From the NCBI GenBank assembly GCA_016647705.1, contig CM028335.1, positions 14,653,905 through 14,717,904 of the forward strand: DNA of 64,000 bases. The letters are read 5' to 3'. Position numbers and translations under genes: made by a program. This document shows, in pieces, positions 47,476 through 60,293 of this stretch (the stretch's first letter is position 1; every line of letters begins with the position of its first letter). The notes under the pieces are model-generated. The model did no database searches. It had not been told where the DNA came from and saw only the letters and a list, made by a program, of their open reading frames with translations. Source of the stretch: Eucommia ulmoides (taxonomy: Eukaryota; Streptophyta; Magnoliopsida; Garryales; Eucommiaceae).

Positions 47476-47700
47476 CGAATTGCATTGGGTGAATATTTGG
47501 AAAAGAAAAAATCTTGTCTGTCGAGATTTTTATTTTGCTACATAAATACAGAGGATTTCTTTTCAATCCAATGTGTGCATATATAAGGTAAATATATGTC
47601 CAAAATCGATTTCAGCTATATAAACCAATTGCTTTGGGTGAATATTTGAAAAAGAAAAAATCTTGTCTGTCGAGTTTTTTTATCAGCTCATTTATAAAGA
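47430..47700 (+). repeat. ~175-bp imperfect tandem repeat
   Basis: The block with 'atgtccaaaatcgatttcag', 'gggtgaatatttgg' and 'aaaatcttgtctgtcgag' is present at about 47448-47530 and again at about 47597-47675. It follows repeat copy B. Confidence 0.75.
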
Positions 47701-47749
47701 GAATCGTCGGATTGAGAGATAAACATCTAGATATTGGTAACTGTTGAAT

Positions 47750-48302
47750 AAAAAATAACTTAGCAATTTGGGTTAGCAGCCGCCTAACACACTAGTGCTG
47801 CCCTAATTCACTTGCTCACCCTAATCTCGCTCACATTCTGCTTCATATTCGGAGCCCTCTATCTCCTCTCACCTTACATCCGGAACCAACGCTCACTCTC
47901 TCCAAATCATTGATTGGTTCCGATCTTCAAAGGATGAGGGTTCCAGCAGCACAACTAATCTATTCCTAGGGTTTTAGTTCAACCATTTGTCTGTATCTCT
48001 CTCCGTCCCATATCCTGTTGTCGTTGCTCCATCGCTGTCATTGTTGCTCTACTGCCAGACACCACCATCCTCATCGCTCCAGGGCGTCTTCATCGATCTA
48101 TTAGGGTTAAAGCCCCCCGGTCTCTCTCTCTCACCATAGGGAATTCCAATCGCTTCCTCTATTTCTTTCTTAGTCTTGGTAGCGGTGGCTTCTCACCCCC
48201 TCAAGATGACGACGACAACTTCTTCCTCCCTCGCGATGGCCAAGGCTTCCTCCATCAATGCCTCATTGCTATCAACAAATCTCTCATATATACTCTCTCT
48301 CA
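47750..48302 (+). other. Candidate 5' UTR and exon 1, plastid-transit-like
   Basis: A GC-richer, CT-rich segment resembling a plant 5' leader, then ATG at 48206 opening 'MTTTTSSSLAMAKASSINAS' and a Ser-rich stretch without acidic residues, up to a splice donor CTCA|GTAAGT (48302/48303). This composition is typical of chloroplast transit peptides. A phase-compatible candidate exon lies at 50718-50778, beyond a Mutator-like insertion. I do not recognise the protein. It could be a broken gene, a captured fragment or chance. Confidence 0.4.
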
Positions 48303-48678
48303 GTAAGTTTTTTCATTTTTCTTATTATTATCATCTCTGTCTTGAGGATATGGTTCCCCTGTTTTGGGGCGAGTTATATTACACCGATATGGGGGTATGG
48401 TTCCCCTACTCTTGATATGTGATTATCTATTTAAAAAATCACATTTGATCAAAAACTCCAATTGAAGATTGTTTTTTTTTTTTTTTTTGTGTGTGTGTGT
48501 CAGTTCTTGAGTATTTGTTGAATAATATTGATGATGGATTAATCGCGCCCCCAATTTATTTGACCTGTAATTGGTTTATGTGTTTGATCTATTGTTTTTT
48601 GCCTTTTTTAATCTGAAAATGAAGTCGAAAATTTTGTTCAGTAATTACTGTGTTGATGATGGTGATGTATTTTTTTTA

Positions 48679-50484
48679 GGAGCGTTGACTGAACGGTCCC
48701 AAATTGTGGTCAAAACTACCAAATAAATCCACTAATATTCATGTGCACCCAGTAATCCTTTTGCTAATTTTGTGATGGAAATACCCCTTATATTATATGC
48801 GACAATGTAGACTCCTTATATAGCGGAGCTAAATTTGGTAAACAATACTAATATTCATGTGCACATTTTGCTTCGTTTTTTCCTCAGATTTCCATGTGAA
48901 AAAAAAATAAAAATTGCAAAACAAAAATTTTCATTTTATTCTCTTTCAAATGAGATATTAATCACATTTTTTGAACATGTTTAATATGATGCATACGAAT
49001 GTTACATGTAACATTCAAAAAGGTTATGATTAATTTCGTATCATTAATGTTACATGTAACATCAATGTTGTATGTAATATTAAAATCAACCCAATATCAA
49101 ACCCCCCAAAAGAAGTTGGTACCTACACCTTGTTACATGTAACATTCAAAAATTATGAAAATATCATGTTACATGTAACATGAATGTGAAAATTGAAACT
49201 AGTTAATCACATTTTTTGACATATTTATCATGATGCACACGAATGTTACATGTAACATTAAAAAAGGTTATGATGCATTTCGTATCATTAATGTTAATGT
49301 TACATATAACATCAATGTTGCATGTAACATTAAAACCAACCCAACATCAAATCCCCCCAAAAAAGGTGGTAACTACACTTTATTACATGTAAACATTCAA
49401 AAATTCTGAAAATATCATATTACATGTAACATGAATGTGAAAACTGAAACTAGTTAATCATATTTTTGGACATATTTAACATGATGCACATAAATGTTAC
49501 ATGTAACATTAAAAAAGGTTATGATGAATTTTGTATAATTAATGTTACATATAATATCAATGTTGCATGTAACATTAAACTCAATCCAAATATCAAACCT
49601 CCCAAAAAAAGTTGATAACTACACCTTATTACATGTAACATTTAAAATTCTGGAAATATCATGTTACATGTAATATGAATGTGAAAACTGAAACTAATAA
49701 AAAAAAATACTGAATTGAATATTGTTTAGACGAATCTGAATATAATTAAATTGTAAAAAAAATGTGTACAACAATAGTTATTTTCATTTTAATAAAATAA
49801 TTTTGTTAAATATGGAAACTCTCAATCCTTATTAAAGTAATTTTATTGCCGCATATACTGAAAATAACATGTTACATATAACATGAATGTAAAAACTGAA
49901 ACTAGTCAATCGTATTTTTTAAACATATTTAACATGATGCACACGAATGTTACATGTAACATTTAAAAAGGTTATGATGAATTTCGTATCATTAATGTTA
50001 CATGTAACATCAAAGTTGCATATTACATTAAAACTGACCCAATATCAATTCCCCTTCCCCCACCCCCCCCCAAAAAGTTGATAACTATACATGTAACATT
50101 CAAAAATTCTAAAAATATCATGTTACATAAATGTGAAAACTGAAAACTAATGAAAAAAAATAGTGAATTGGATATTATTTTGAAGATCTTGTTTAAACGA
50201 ATTTGAATATATAATTAAATTGTAAAAAAAATATGTACAATAATAGTTATTTTCATTTTAATAAAATGATTTTGTTGAATATGGAAACTCTCAATCCTTA
50301 TTAAGGAAACATTATTGCTGCATATACTGCAAGAGCAAATCTGGCAATGGAAAGTGTACAGATCAGATTTTTGGGACTGCGTTGTGCAAATAATATGTAA
50401 CTTGGGATTTCTTGGTTTATTATCTAATTAGTGGGTTTAACCAGTAATTCGATGGTATTTTTGGGTCCTCCCGGTATTTTTCCC
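48679..50484. mobile_element. Mutator-like element, 1.8 kb, perfect 9-bp TSD
   Basis: Target duplication TTTTTTTTA on both sides (48670-48678 and 50485-50493; low complexity, so partly by chance). Ends GGAGCGTTGACTGAACGG and the complement of GGGAAAAATACCGGGAGG, matching the ends of 8454-12118. Inner sequence near the right end is shared with that element ('gtacaacaatagttatttt', 'tggaaactctcaatcc'). The middle is an expanded palindromic repeat. No transposase. Confidence 0.7.
48990..50130. repeat. Array of TTACATGTAACAT palindromes
   Basis: More than a dozen copies of the near-palindrome TGTTACATGTAACA, grouped in ~240-bp higher-order units. Each unit includes 'atgatgcacacgaatgttac', 'aaaaaggttatgatgaattt' and 'gaatgtgaaaactgaaac'. 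A short ancestor of the array is visible in the sister element near 8790-8960. Confidence 0.85.
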
Positions 50485-50493
50485 TTTTTTTTA

Positions 50494-51054
50494 ACACTTG
50501 AACTAAGAAATAACATTATCAAGTGATGCATATACCTATGTGATTGAATCTCACTTCTGTTGCCAAATTTCTATTTCTGTTATGTTCCCAGCTTTATGTA
50601 TTTATGTTCCAAGATTTCAAGGTGTTTACCATTAGTGTTGGTCGTTAGCTAGGGCTAGGGCTAGGGAAAACTATGCAAGTTCATCTCAATCATGTGTTTT
50701 GCAATTGATTTTCATAGAGGTTCAAGTTTGCTACCGTGAGAGCATCGGAGTTTGGCAAACAACTAGACAAATAATGAGGTAAAAGGTCCTAAACATTCGT
50801 TAGGTTGGCTGGTCGTTGGGTTGAGAGATTCAAAAGGGAACCCTAGTTCAGGTTGAATGTTAAATTAATTTCAATTTTAAACTTCTCTTTCTATATTCTT
50901 AGCAAAATTTTGATAGTTAAAAAAAAAAAAAAATTAGTATTAAATTTCTTTGCTATTTTGTTACTCTTATAAATTTTGAAGTAAAAATTCAAAATAAAGA
51001 AAGTTTGTCCTTCAATTTGTAGTTTCGAGTACCTCATTCTTCAGATTTCGGAAA
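50494..51054 (+). other. Possible second exon and AT-rich spacer
   Basis: 50718-50778 is bounded by TTTTCATAG and GTAAAA and stays open in the frame set by the candidate exon ending at 48302 (61 bp, taking phase 1 and leaving phase 2). A 'gctagggctagggctaggg' run lies at 50649-50667. The remainder is AT-rich. Weak evidence only. Confidence 0.25.
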
Positions 51055-51991
51055 TGTAACGATCCGGTTTTTCCAGGGCTGTCATGCGATTTTTCCCCTA
51101 AGAGAATTAAAAGTAAAACTGAATGACCAATATTTCATTATTAATAAAAATTTGAGAATTTTTAGAATACGACGACGACAATTATAATTTGTCGACTTAT
51201 CGAATCGATTTTACAATCGCACATAATAAATACAACTATCAAAAATTAAATAGAAATTCAAATATAAATAGAATTGAAATACAATTATTACAAATTAGAT
51301 AGAAATTCAAATAAAATTCCTGGCACGGTTTCACTCTCACCAGCTCTGCAATCAAAACTGTGGGGTTGTGAGCCAATACTCAGTAGAATTTCAACCCCTC
51401 TAATACGTGTATCTAATTACTATACCAAATAAGTACAAAAACGTGTATCACACATAATTTTCATATAATACATATTCATAAATATTTTATAAAAACTAAC
51501 AATTAAAATTTAACAACAATTTTAGCATGAATCATATAATCAAGGGAGAGATTAAATACAAATATTAAAAAAGTTAAAAATTTTACCTGAAATTTGAAGT
51601 CGAAATCTGAACCGGAATCGGAATACTAAAAAAAAACATTCAAAATTCATCGTATTACAACTTCAACTTTCAAATATATGCATATATATTATTATTATTA
51701 TAACTATAATAACATAACACCTATACAAGTGTTATGTGTGTGTATATATATATATATATATAGATGTTATTTGCTGTAAAATAAAGAAAATATTAATTAT
51801 ATTCTGAAACTCTTAAAAGTATATTTTAAATAACACAATAGTCCCGAAACTTTTAAAAGTCAAAATAAAATTAACATTTTACCCTAGAAATTATCAAATA
51901 TTATTTATACCATAAATTTACAAAACAACCCAAAATTATTAAACTTATATAAAATAATATTTTTCAAAATATAAATTTTTGGGGTATTACA
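51055..51991 (-). repeat. 3' LTR (937 bp) of the non-coding retrotransposon
   Basis: On the minus strand it begins TGTAATACCCC (51991) and ends CCGGATCGTTACA (51055). The polypurine tract AAAGGGGGTAGAT abuts it (51992-52004). It contains short AT and TG runs (51735-51760). It matches 55062-55407 plus 58803-59389 almost throughout. Confidence 0.9.
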
Positions 51992-52959
51992 ATCTACCCC
52001 CTTTAAATAAATTTCATCCTTAAAATTTTCAATAATAATTTAAAATCACGCACTGTACGGTCATGTTAATCACATTTAATTCTAGAACAATTGTTCTCTA
52101 TGTAGGGTCCCGTAATTGAAAGTTACCCACAATTCATAACTGACAACGCCATTCTATACATCGGCACATTCGCATTTGTGGTGGGCCACATTATATGCAA
52201 CAACATATGGAAAATGTACACTTTGGTTGATAACACTTAGCACAGATAACCAATTGTAAAAGAATCTTATATTTCTAAATACTTCCGCTGCACACTTTGA
52301 TAAAAAAAAAAAATAACAATAATAATAATAATATATCTTTAAAACGTCACGGTAGTCTCACTAGATTTGGTTTATCTCAATTCTAACAGGTTTACAACTT
52401 CGATAATTTTTCTCCTTGACATAACTTTTTAAGTCCACTATCATATCCCATAACCAATGTTTATCAATTTCATTGAACATTTAAAGCCAACGTATCGCAA
52501 CAACCAGAATCTTAACCAATAGATAGTTCAAATTCCTCGTGGACTGCTCATGGGACTAAAAATAATCATCTTCCATATCCACATTAAAATTTCAATAATC
52601 TCGTAATTTTTTTCATAAATATCAACATAATCCAAACCTCAATTAATAATTTTTTCGAAATACGTTTAAAAACACATAAATACCTCTCAACTACATAAAT
52701 ATGCCCCAAACATATAAATACGTCTTAACTACATAAATACGTCTCAAAACACTCAAATACGTCTCAATCATATAAATACATCTCAAACATATAATTGCAT
52801 CTCCAAAGTTGCGTAACATAACGAGTTCAATACTCACCTAAAATGAATATAAAAAAAATACTACATAAAGCCCCTAATCGAATTTCCAAAATACTAGTTA
52901 AGCTCAAAAATTCAAATTAACATTTCAAAATAATAATTGGCACCCAATAGTTTCACAAT

Positions 52960-54540
52960 GACCCCACACTCTAACTCTACCTAACGTTAGTTGTAGACCA
53001 ATATCTATTTGAATATTTTATTGGTATACTGTCTTCATAATATAACAAAATTTATGGATTAAGCACGTTTATCTTGGTCATATCAAAATAAAAAAACTTA
53101 ATTTTAAATCAACATATCAACTTTTATATAATAAAGTACTATATATTTCATTGCCAACCATAGGATCGTTTACCTCACGATCGAGAGTTATAACGGTACT
53201 ATAAGCTGTCTATCAGTGTAATCTAAGGTTGCAATTAGTGTTAGGGACATTTAATATCTCCAATGGTAGGAGCCAACACGTGGTATAAACTACCATATCA
53301 TGATGATAATCATCATCATCAACAACAATGATGACAACAACAACATATATCAATCACCCCGCAAGACTTGTCCTTCTGTCAGGTCACAACATAACGTTCT
53401 ATAGGATATGCCCTCTTATAAGGACCAACCACATCTCGCAGGACATGCCCTCCTAACAAGACGACTATGACGTAGTTGGATAATAAAATCACTTTTCGCA
53501 TTTAATAATTTTACTTGATCCGCATCACGTTGTAAAATAATTTATTTTAATAAACATTTTCTTTTCACATTTTTGTACGAAAATATAATTTGACAATTTA
53601 CATAGAAGACAATACACTCACTTTATCGGTGTACTCGTCTTCATAATATAAAAATAATTTATAGATCAAATATATTTATCAAACACCACTTTTTAAAATA
53701 GAATATAGTTACATAATGAGCAGTAGCAAAATCCCACGAATATAATTATGATAAAATAATTTGATTTAAGTCAACTGGCTATAAATCAACCAATCAAATC
53801 ACATTTATATAATAAAATACAAGGACCATACTTTCCTACTAGCCATAAAATTGTTTCACCTCACAATCAGGAGTTAAGGCAATACCGCAACCTGTACAAC
53901 TGTGTAATCTAATGTTGCTATCAGTGCCAGGACCATTTAATACCTCCAATAGCAGGAGTAGCACATGGTATAAACTAGCATATCAACAACATATTCAATT
54001 ACCTGCAGGATTTGCCCTCCTATCAAGTCTCAACAATATATTCGTAATTCATTCCATATTCGACTTTTCCTGTCAAATCAACAACAATTTTTTTTTCATA
54101 ATCAATTTCATATTTGACTCCACCATCTTATATCGTCATTTTCATATTCAACTCCACCATATTAATAATCAATACAATATTCAATTACACCATATTAATA
54201 ATTAATACAATATTTAACTCCACTATATTAATAGCCAACAACGATAACAACAACAACAACCACTTATAGGACTTACCCTCCTGATAAATGTCAACACAAC
54301 ATATCAACATACGTCCTATAGGACATGCTCTCTTGTAAGGACCAACCACATTTCGCAGGATATGCCCTCTTGATGAGATAACTTTAACATAGCAGGATAA
54401 TAATAAATAATTTGTTTCCACATTTAAAAAATTTCTTGATCCATTTAATATCATAAAACTGTATGTTTTCCTCAATACTTTTTCCCCCAAAATTTAATAC
54501 AAAAATATAATTTGATAGTTTATATAAAAGACAGTAAACA
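52960..54540 (-). repeat. Internal tandem duplication derived from the large LTR family
   Basis: Two diverged copies (about 53028-53630 and 53634-54540) share 'gtcttcataata', 'cctcacgatcg' (or cctcacaatcagg) and 'ggtataaacta' blocks, plus 'ggacatgccctcctaac' minisatellite units. The same order occurs in the solo LTRs at 60294-62554 and 14711-19503, so part of that LTR was incorporated into this element. Confidence 0.65.
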
Positions 54541-55407
54541 CCTTTAAGTTGATTCTTTCAATTTAATGACATATCTTATAGTCCACGACTAACTTATTCT
54601 TATTGTAATAGCAATCTTACTGTCCCCTTTCCAGTTGAAACCCAACAGTTTACAACTTGAACAAGGAATCAATCAAATGAGCAAAGAATACACAAGTACG
54701 TACTGTCCAAATTACATTAAAAGTTTATAAACATGTTTCCCTATCACGCAGAGGTTGAATCAAAGAATCTTTAGATTCACATCCAAGTGTGATGCCATAG
54801 TAAAAATAAAAAAAACTCTAGTAAATGTTTAAGGACCTCAAATTCAACTATGCTTCCTACGAAGTAAATGCCCAAGGGAAATCCACTTGTTCTCAAATGC
54901 TTAGTATTTTTTTTTTTTTAGAACTTTTAAGTATTAATGTGTGAATACTTTCCATGTCAATATATATATATATATATATAACTTAATTTATTATGAATAA
55001 TGAGCCAATGGGTACTATAACCCAAGTCTGAGGTGGTCGCAAACCTGCTTTGATACTACTTTTTAACGGTCCAGTTTTTCAGGATCGCCACGCGATTTCT
55101 CCACTTGGAGAATTAAAACTAAAAAACGAATGACCAATATTTCATTATTAATAAAAATCTGAGAATTTTTATAATGTGACGGCGACAATTATAATTTGTC
55201 GATTTATCGAATCGATTTTACAATCGTACATAATAAATACAACTATCACAAATTAAATAGAAATTCAAATATAAATAGAATTGAAATACAATTATTATAA
55301 ATTAGATAGAAATTCAAATAAAATTTCTGGCGTAGTTTCGCTCTCACCTGCCCTACAATCAAAACTGCGAGGTTTTGAGTCAACGCTCAGTATAATTTCA
55401 ACCTCTC

Positions 55408-58400
55408 TGTTGGCCCAGTGAGCTACCCAAGAGGGGGGTAAATTAGGTAGTAATAAAATTTAATCTAAATTATAACACTTTCAAAAATCAAATAATTATT
55501 TTTATCTTATATTAATTATTAACTTTATAGCAGTGGATATGTGTTATCAACTAGGAACACACCCAAACAGCAGAATATAAATAATGTAAAATAACAGTAC
55601 ACTAAAATTTATACTGGTTCATCAAGCTACTCTTGGCTAATCCAGTCCCCCGTACTCCACGGAGAGTCGCACCCACTAAACTCAAGATTTCTTTACAAGT
55701 AGGAACCAAACCCTCACAATAATTCTTTTCACAAGCTCAGAATCAACCTTTACAATCCGTTTTCATAGGCTCAGGAATTACCTTATCTTTTTCCCAAGAT
55801 TAAGACTAACCTAATATTTTCACAGGCTAAGGATCAAATCTAATTCTTTTATACCTTAGGCTAAGAATCAAACCCCATAATCACTCCAAGTATCTTTTTC
55901 CCTGATAAGGATGGAATTGATCCTAATCAGGAAGGATCATACCTAACATTTTTTCAAGGGAAAAGAGTGACCTAACTTTTTTGAACTTAGGTAAAGATAA
56001 AACCTCAATCTCTTTACCGGAAGAGATTGAAACCAATTACCCTTTGATTAGACACTTCCAATAGTATCTAAACTAACACACAACTCACCAATTATAAAAT
56101 TGATAAGTCTTTTTCCCACTTAGAGTTTCTACCACCCTAGATTAATTTGAACTCAATTAATGTCCTGATACTAGTGATATAAATACAGTGAGAATTTCAA
56201 AATCTGATTTTAACAAAATGGGTAACAAGCAATTTAGCACGTAATCATATTTTCTAAAAAAATCATTTCAAAAATAATTTTCAATTTAAAATTCTAGAAA
56301 ATGATTTCAAAGATCAAAATTTCAAGTATTAAACAATAATATCATACAACAGTTAATAGCAAAAACTTGGAATGATCTCACCAGGAATCCACCGAAGAAA
56401 GAATGATTAACAATAAAACTTCAAGTCGGCAGTAGCAATAATCCACAACAATTTTTCTTAAGAATACTTCTCAAGATACAATACACTCAGTATGATTTCA
56501 GAATGATCACTCTTAGAAAGTACAAGAACTGAATAACTCTTAAATTATGAATGATTGGGATTATTACAATCTAAAAAACGCAAGTCTATTTATATGGAAT
56601 TAGAACAAGCCCTCCAATGGTTAATTTCCATGTATCATGACAAATAATTACTCTAATAGACCCCTTATATCATTATGACTTAATGCTGGTATATTTTACT
56701 CAATTATAACTTTTAAAATGTTCAATTAAGTCCCTCAATCATTTTCTCAAAATCAATTAGATATGATAGAAAGAATTACACGAACCAAATTGAGAAATAA
56801 TCAAAATACTTGAACCATATCTATAGAGATAATAAAATATCAACTATATATCTTAAATTTCATAAGACCCCTAAGATATCTCTCACATCCTAACCATAAA
56901 ACAGCTAGTAACTGCTACTTTTTGGATTAAAACCATGAAATCTTCGAATCCTAAAACTGACCGTCGGTTGACTGACCAGAAGGCGTAGGTCGATTGCCTA
57001 ATTCGGGATGTAGCCCAAGCCAAAAATCTCTCGCCCACAGGTCGACCTCTACTCCTTCTTCTGTCAATCGGACGATACAGAAAGTATCTCAGGTCGACCT
57101 CTCAACTTTGTCTATCGACCTCACGATTCAGTGAGTTCCGATTTTGGCCATAGGTCGACCTAGCTGTTGACCGAATGATTCAAAGAGTTCAGCTAATTCC
57201 CATAGGTCGATCAATCAAACACCATAAGTTGACCGATCCCAACACCTTCTCATCGGTTGACTGATCCCTCTAGGCAGGTCAACCGATCCTACTGTACTTC
57301 TTTCTTATTTCATTTTTTAATTCAATTTCTTCGACATTTTTGCTCTTTTAACCGATTTCTTTTCTCGGTTAACTCCATTAACACTTAAATTCAATTTTAA
57401 TCAAATATTTTTTTAAATCAATATTTCTTCTTCAATTTCACATAGGAACAAATATGTAAACTAATTAGGATCTTATAAAAAACACACTTAATTGTAAAAA
57501 CATTTTGTGTCGTGTGTGATCCTCCAACGGCTAGTTCCCATATATCATGACAAATAATTACTCTAATAGACCCCTTATATCATTATGACTTAATCCTGGT
57601 ATAATGTACTCAATTATAACTCTTAAAATGTTCAATTAAGTCCCTCAAACATTTTCTCAAACTTAATTAGATAGGATAGAAAGAATTACATGAACCAATT
57701 TGAGAAATAATCAAAATACTTGAACTATATCTATAGGGATAATAAAATATCAACTATATATCTTAAATTCCATAAGACCCCTAAGATATCTCTCATATCT
57801 TAACCATAAAACGGCTAGTAACGACTATTTTTTGGATCAAAACCATAAAATCCTCAAATCTTGAAACTAATAGTCGGTTGACCGACCAGAATGCGTAGGT
57901 CGATCGCCTGATTCAGGATGTAGTCCAAGCCAAAAATCTCTCATCCATAGGTCGACCTACATTCCTTCTTCTATTGACCGGACGATACAGAAAATTTCTC
58001 AGGTCGACCTCTCAACTTTGTTTGTCGACCTCACGATTCAGAGAGTTCCTCTTTTGGCCATAGGTCGACCTAGCTATTGACTGAATGATTCAGAGAGTTC
58101 AACTAGTTCCTATAGGTCGACTGATCAAACACCATAAGTCAACTTGTCGATTCAGATACTGCATAATTCCAGCACCTTCTTATCGGTCGACCGATCCCTC
58201 TAGGCAGGTCGATCGATCCTCCTGTACTCTTTTCTTATTTTATTTTTTAATTCAATTTCTTCGACGTTTTTGCTCATTTAACCGATTTCTTTTCTCGGTT
58301 ACCTCTAGGAAGGTCGACCGATCCTGTTGTACTCTTTTCTTATTTCATTTTTTAATTCAATTTCTTCGACGTTTTTGCTCAATTACCTGATTTCTTTTCT

Positions 58401-58797
58401 CGGTTAACTCTACTAACACTTAAATTTAATTTTAATCAAATATTTTTTAAATTAATATTTCTTCTTCAATTTCATATAGGAGCAAGTATGTTAACTAATT
58501 AGGATCCTATAAAAAGCACACATAATTGTGAAAATATTTTGTGTTGTGTGTGATCCTAATCGAGATATATTAAGAATAAAAATTTAACTTAAGTTATTTT
58601 TCCCTAAATTCTTCAAAGTCTTCGGTTTCTTAATGTCCATCATCTTTGTCAGTCTCTTTAACATCCATTTAACATTTATCTCAATTTCTTCATGATAATA
58701 TCTTCAATGGAACTTAAAAACTGAAACACTCAATAAATTCGTTAGTTATATCAATAATATCAACATTTAATTGTCCATTAAAATCTTAAGATCAACA
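55408..58797 (-). mobile_element. Solo LTR, 3.4 kb, nested in the 5' LTR
   Basis: Plus-strand ends TGTTGGCCCAGTGAGC and TTAAGATCAACA, target duplication CTCTC (55403-55407) / CCCTC (58798-58802), one mismatch. The intact LTR copy at 51400 shows the empty site 'tttcaacccctctaatacg'. A minus-strand TATA box is present (TATAAATAG, about 56585-56595). It is the same family as 1110-3246. It contains a ~910-bp tandem duplication upstream of the TATA box. Confidence 0.88.
56611..58554. repeat. ~910-bp tandem duplication inside the solo LTR
   Basis: Units 56611-57520 and 57521-58554 start 'cctccaatgg' and 'cctccaacgg' and end 'gtgtgtgat'. The second unit is longer because a 105-bp segment ('taggcaggtcg...ctcggttacctc') is itself duplicated at 58201 and 58306. 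Both units are rich in GGTCGACC-like motifs. Confidence 0.9.
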
Positions 58798-59389
58798 CCC
58801 TCTAATACGTGTATCTAATTAATATACCAAATAAACATATAAACGTGTATCACACATAATTTTCACATAATACGTATTCATAAATATTTTATGAAAACTA
58901 ACAGTTAAAATTTAACAACAATTTTAGCATGAATCATATAATCAAGGGAGAAATTAAAAACATATATTAAAAGAGTTAAAAATTCTACCTGGAATTTAAA
59001 ACCGAAATTCGAACTAGAATCGGAATACTAAAAAAAGAACATTTAAAATTTATCGTACTGCAACTTCAACTTTCATATTTATATATATACACACACACAT
59101 ACACACATACACATAACACGTGTATAGGTGTTATGTTATTATAGTTATAATAATATATATTATTTTGCATAAATATTCTCTTAAAAAAAATATTAATTAT
59201 ATCGCAAAACTCTTAAAAGTATATTTAAAATAACACAATAGCCCCAAAATTTTTAAAAGTCAAAATAAAATTAACATTTAACCCTAAAATTATAAAATAT
59301 TAATTATACCATAAATTTACAAAACAATCCAAAAATATTAAATTTATATAAAATAATATTTCCCAAAATATAAGTTTTGGGGTATTACA

Positions 59390-60293
59390 ATTTTAGCTTC
59401 TGAAATATAAAACTGACCCCCCCTCCCCCCTCTTTTTTTAGAGTTTTTTTATTAGGATTATTATAGGTATGGGTGTATGGAAAACATAAATTACAGAGAA
59501 GTTTTGAGTTTTGTTTTATTTCCCCATATTTGATTCAGAAGAGGATTTTCTGTCGGATTTATTTATTTATTATTACAATTGTTGTGTTCAATTGTGATAA
59601 TTTTTAATTTTTCCCTCAATGGAATAATTAATCCTTTATCATTAGACAATAGAATGCATAATTGTCACGATTGGATCCCCCTCTAATCAACCATTTTTGT
59701 TGACTTTGTGTAGGGTAGTTTTGGTACAGGCTTTGTGAAGGAAGGATAATTCAGGGTCCATTTAGAAGTACCTCAGTTATTTTTAATGCAATTGTTGGTT
59801 ACTATTTTTATTGTTTTTACAATTTTTAAAATACAGTATTATATTTAAGATTCAATTTTGATTATCTCAAGCAATTTTGAGTCTTATATAATAAGTGTCT
59901 TTAGGTAAGATTCAATTTTGATTTGTTGACATTTTTCATTTTTCTGTGGTGGTTTTTTTTTTTTTTTTGTTATTTCGTTTTTTTCTTTCTATTTTATTGT
60001 TTTTTCCATTTTTTCTGTTTACTATTTTGTCTTTGTGGGTAATTAATTAGAATTTTTTAAGTATTTTAACTTTATTTTTTCTCGACCTAAAAAGGATTAT
60101 TACTCTCTTATGGAATAAGATAAGAGTATTTTAAATTTTATGTTCTCCATTTCTTTGCTTGGTTATCATTTCTTTAATTTTAATTTTTTTCTTTGTTTAA
60201 AAACTTTTTTTTTTTTCCATTATTGTTGTTCATGAACTAATTGGTGTTTTGTTCTCAACTTTTGTTTTGTGTTCCCAAAAAAAACTCTGAACA
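59390..60293. other. AT-rich spacer
   Basis: T-rich sequence with homopolymer runs and no credible ORF. Nothing was recognised apart from low-complexity tracts near 59950 and 60210. Confidence 0.6.

Larger units (their letters stand above)
51055..59389 (-). mobile_element. Non-coding LTR retrotransposon derivative (LARD-like)
   Basis: Two homologous LTRs (51055-51991; 55062-59389 minus a nested 3.4-kb insertion, leaving about 930 bp) bracket a 3.07-kb internal region. A PBS (TAGTATCAAAGCA on minus, 55046-55058) and a PPT (51992-52004) are in the correct places, but no gag or pol motif is present. LTR ends of the TGTAATACCCC...GTTACA type suggest Ty3/Gypsy origin (inference). No flanking target duplication could be confirmed (GGAAA versus ATTTT). 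Confidence 0.8.

Noticed and set aside
47318-47566. 82-codon minus-strand ORF with an internal repeated peptide
   Set aside because: Produced by the local ~60-bp tandem duplication; no other support.
53912-54490. ORFs on both strands around 54000-54490
   Set aside because: They lie in diverged tandem copies of LTR-derived sequence inside a non-coding retroelement and read through low-complexity 'attaataat' repeats.
58085-58390. 101-codon ORF
   Set aside because: Contains a repeated peptide because of the 105-bp tandem duplication in a solo LTR; not conserved in the sister unit.
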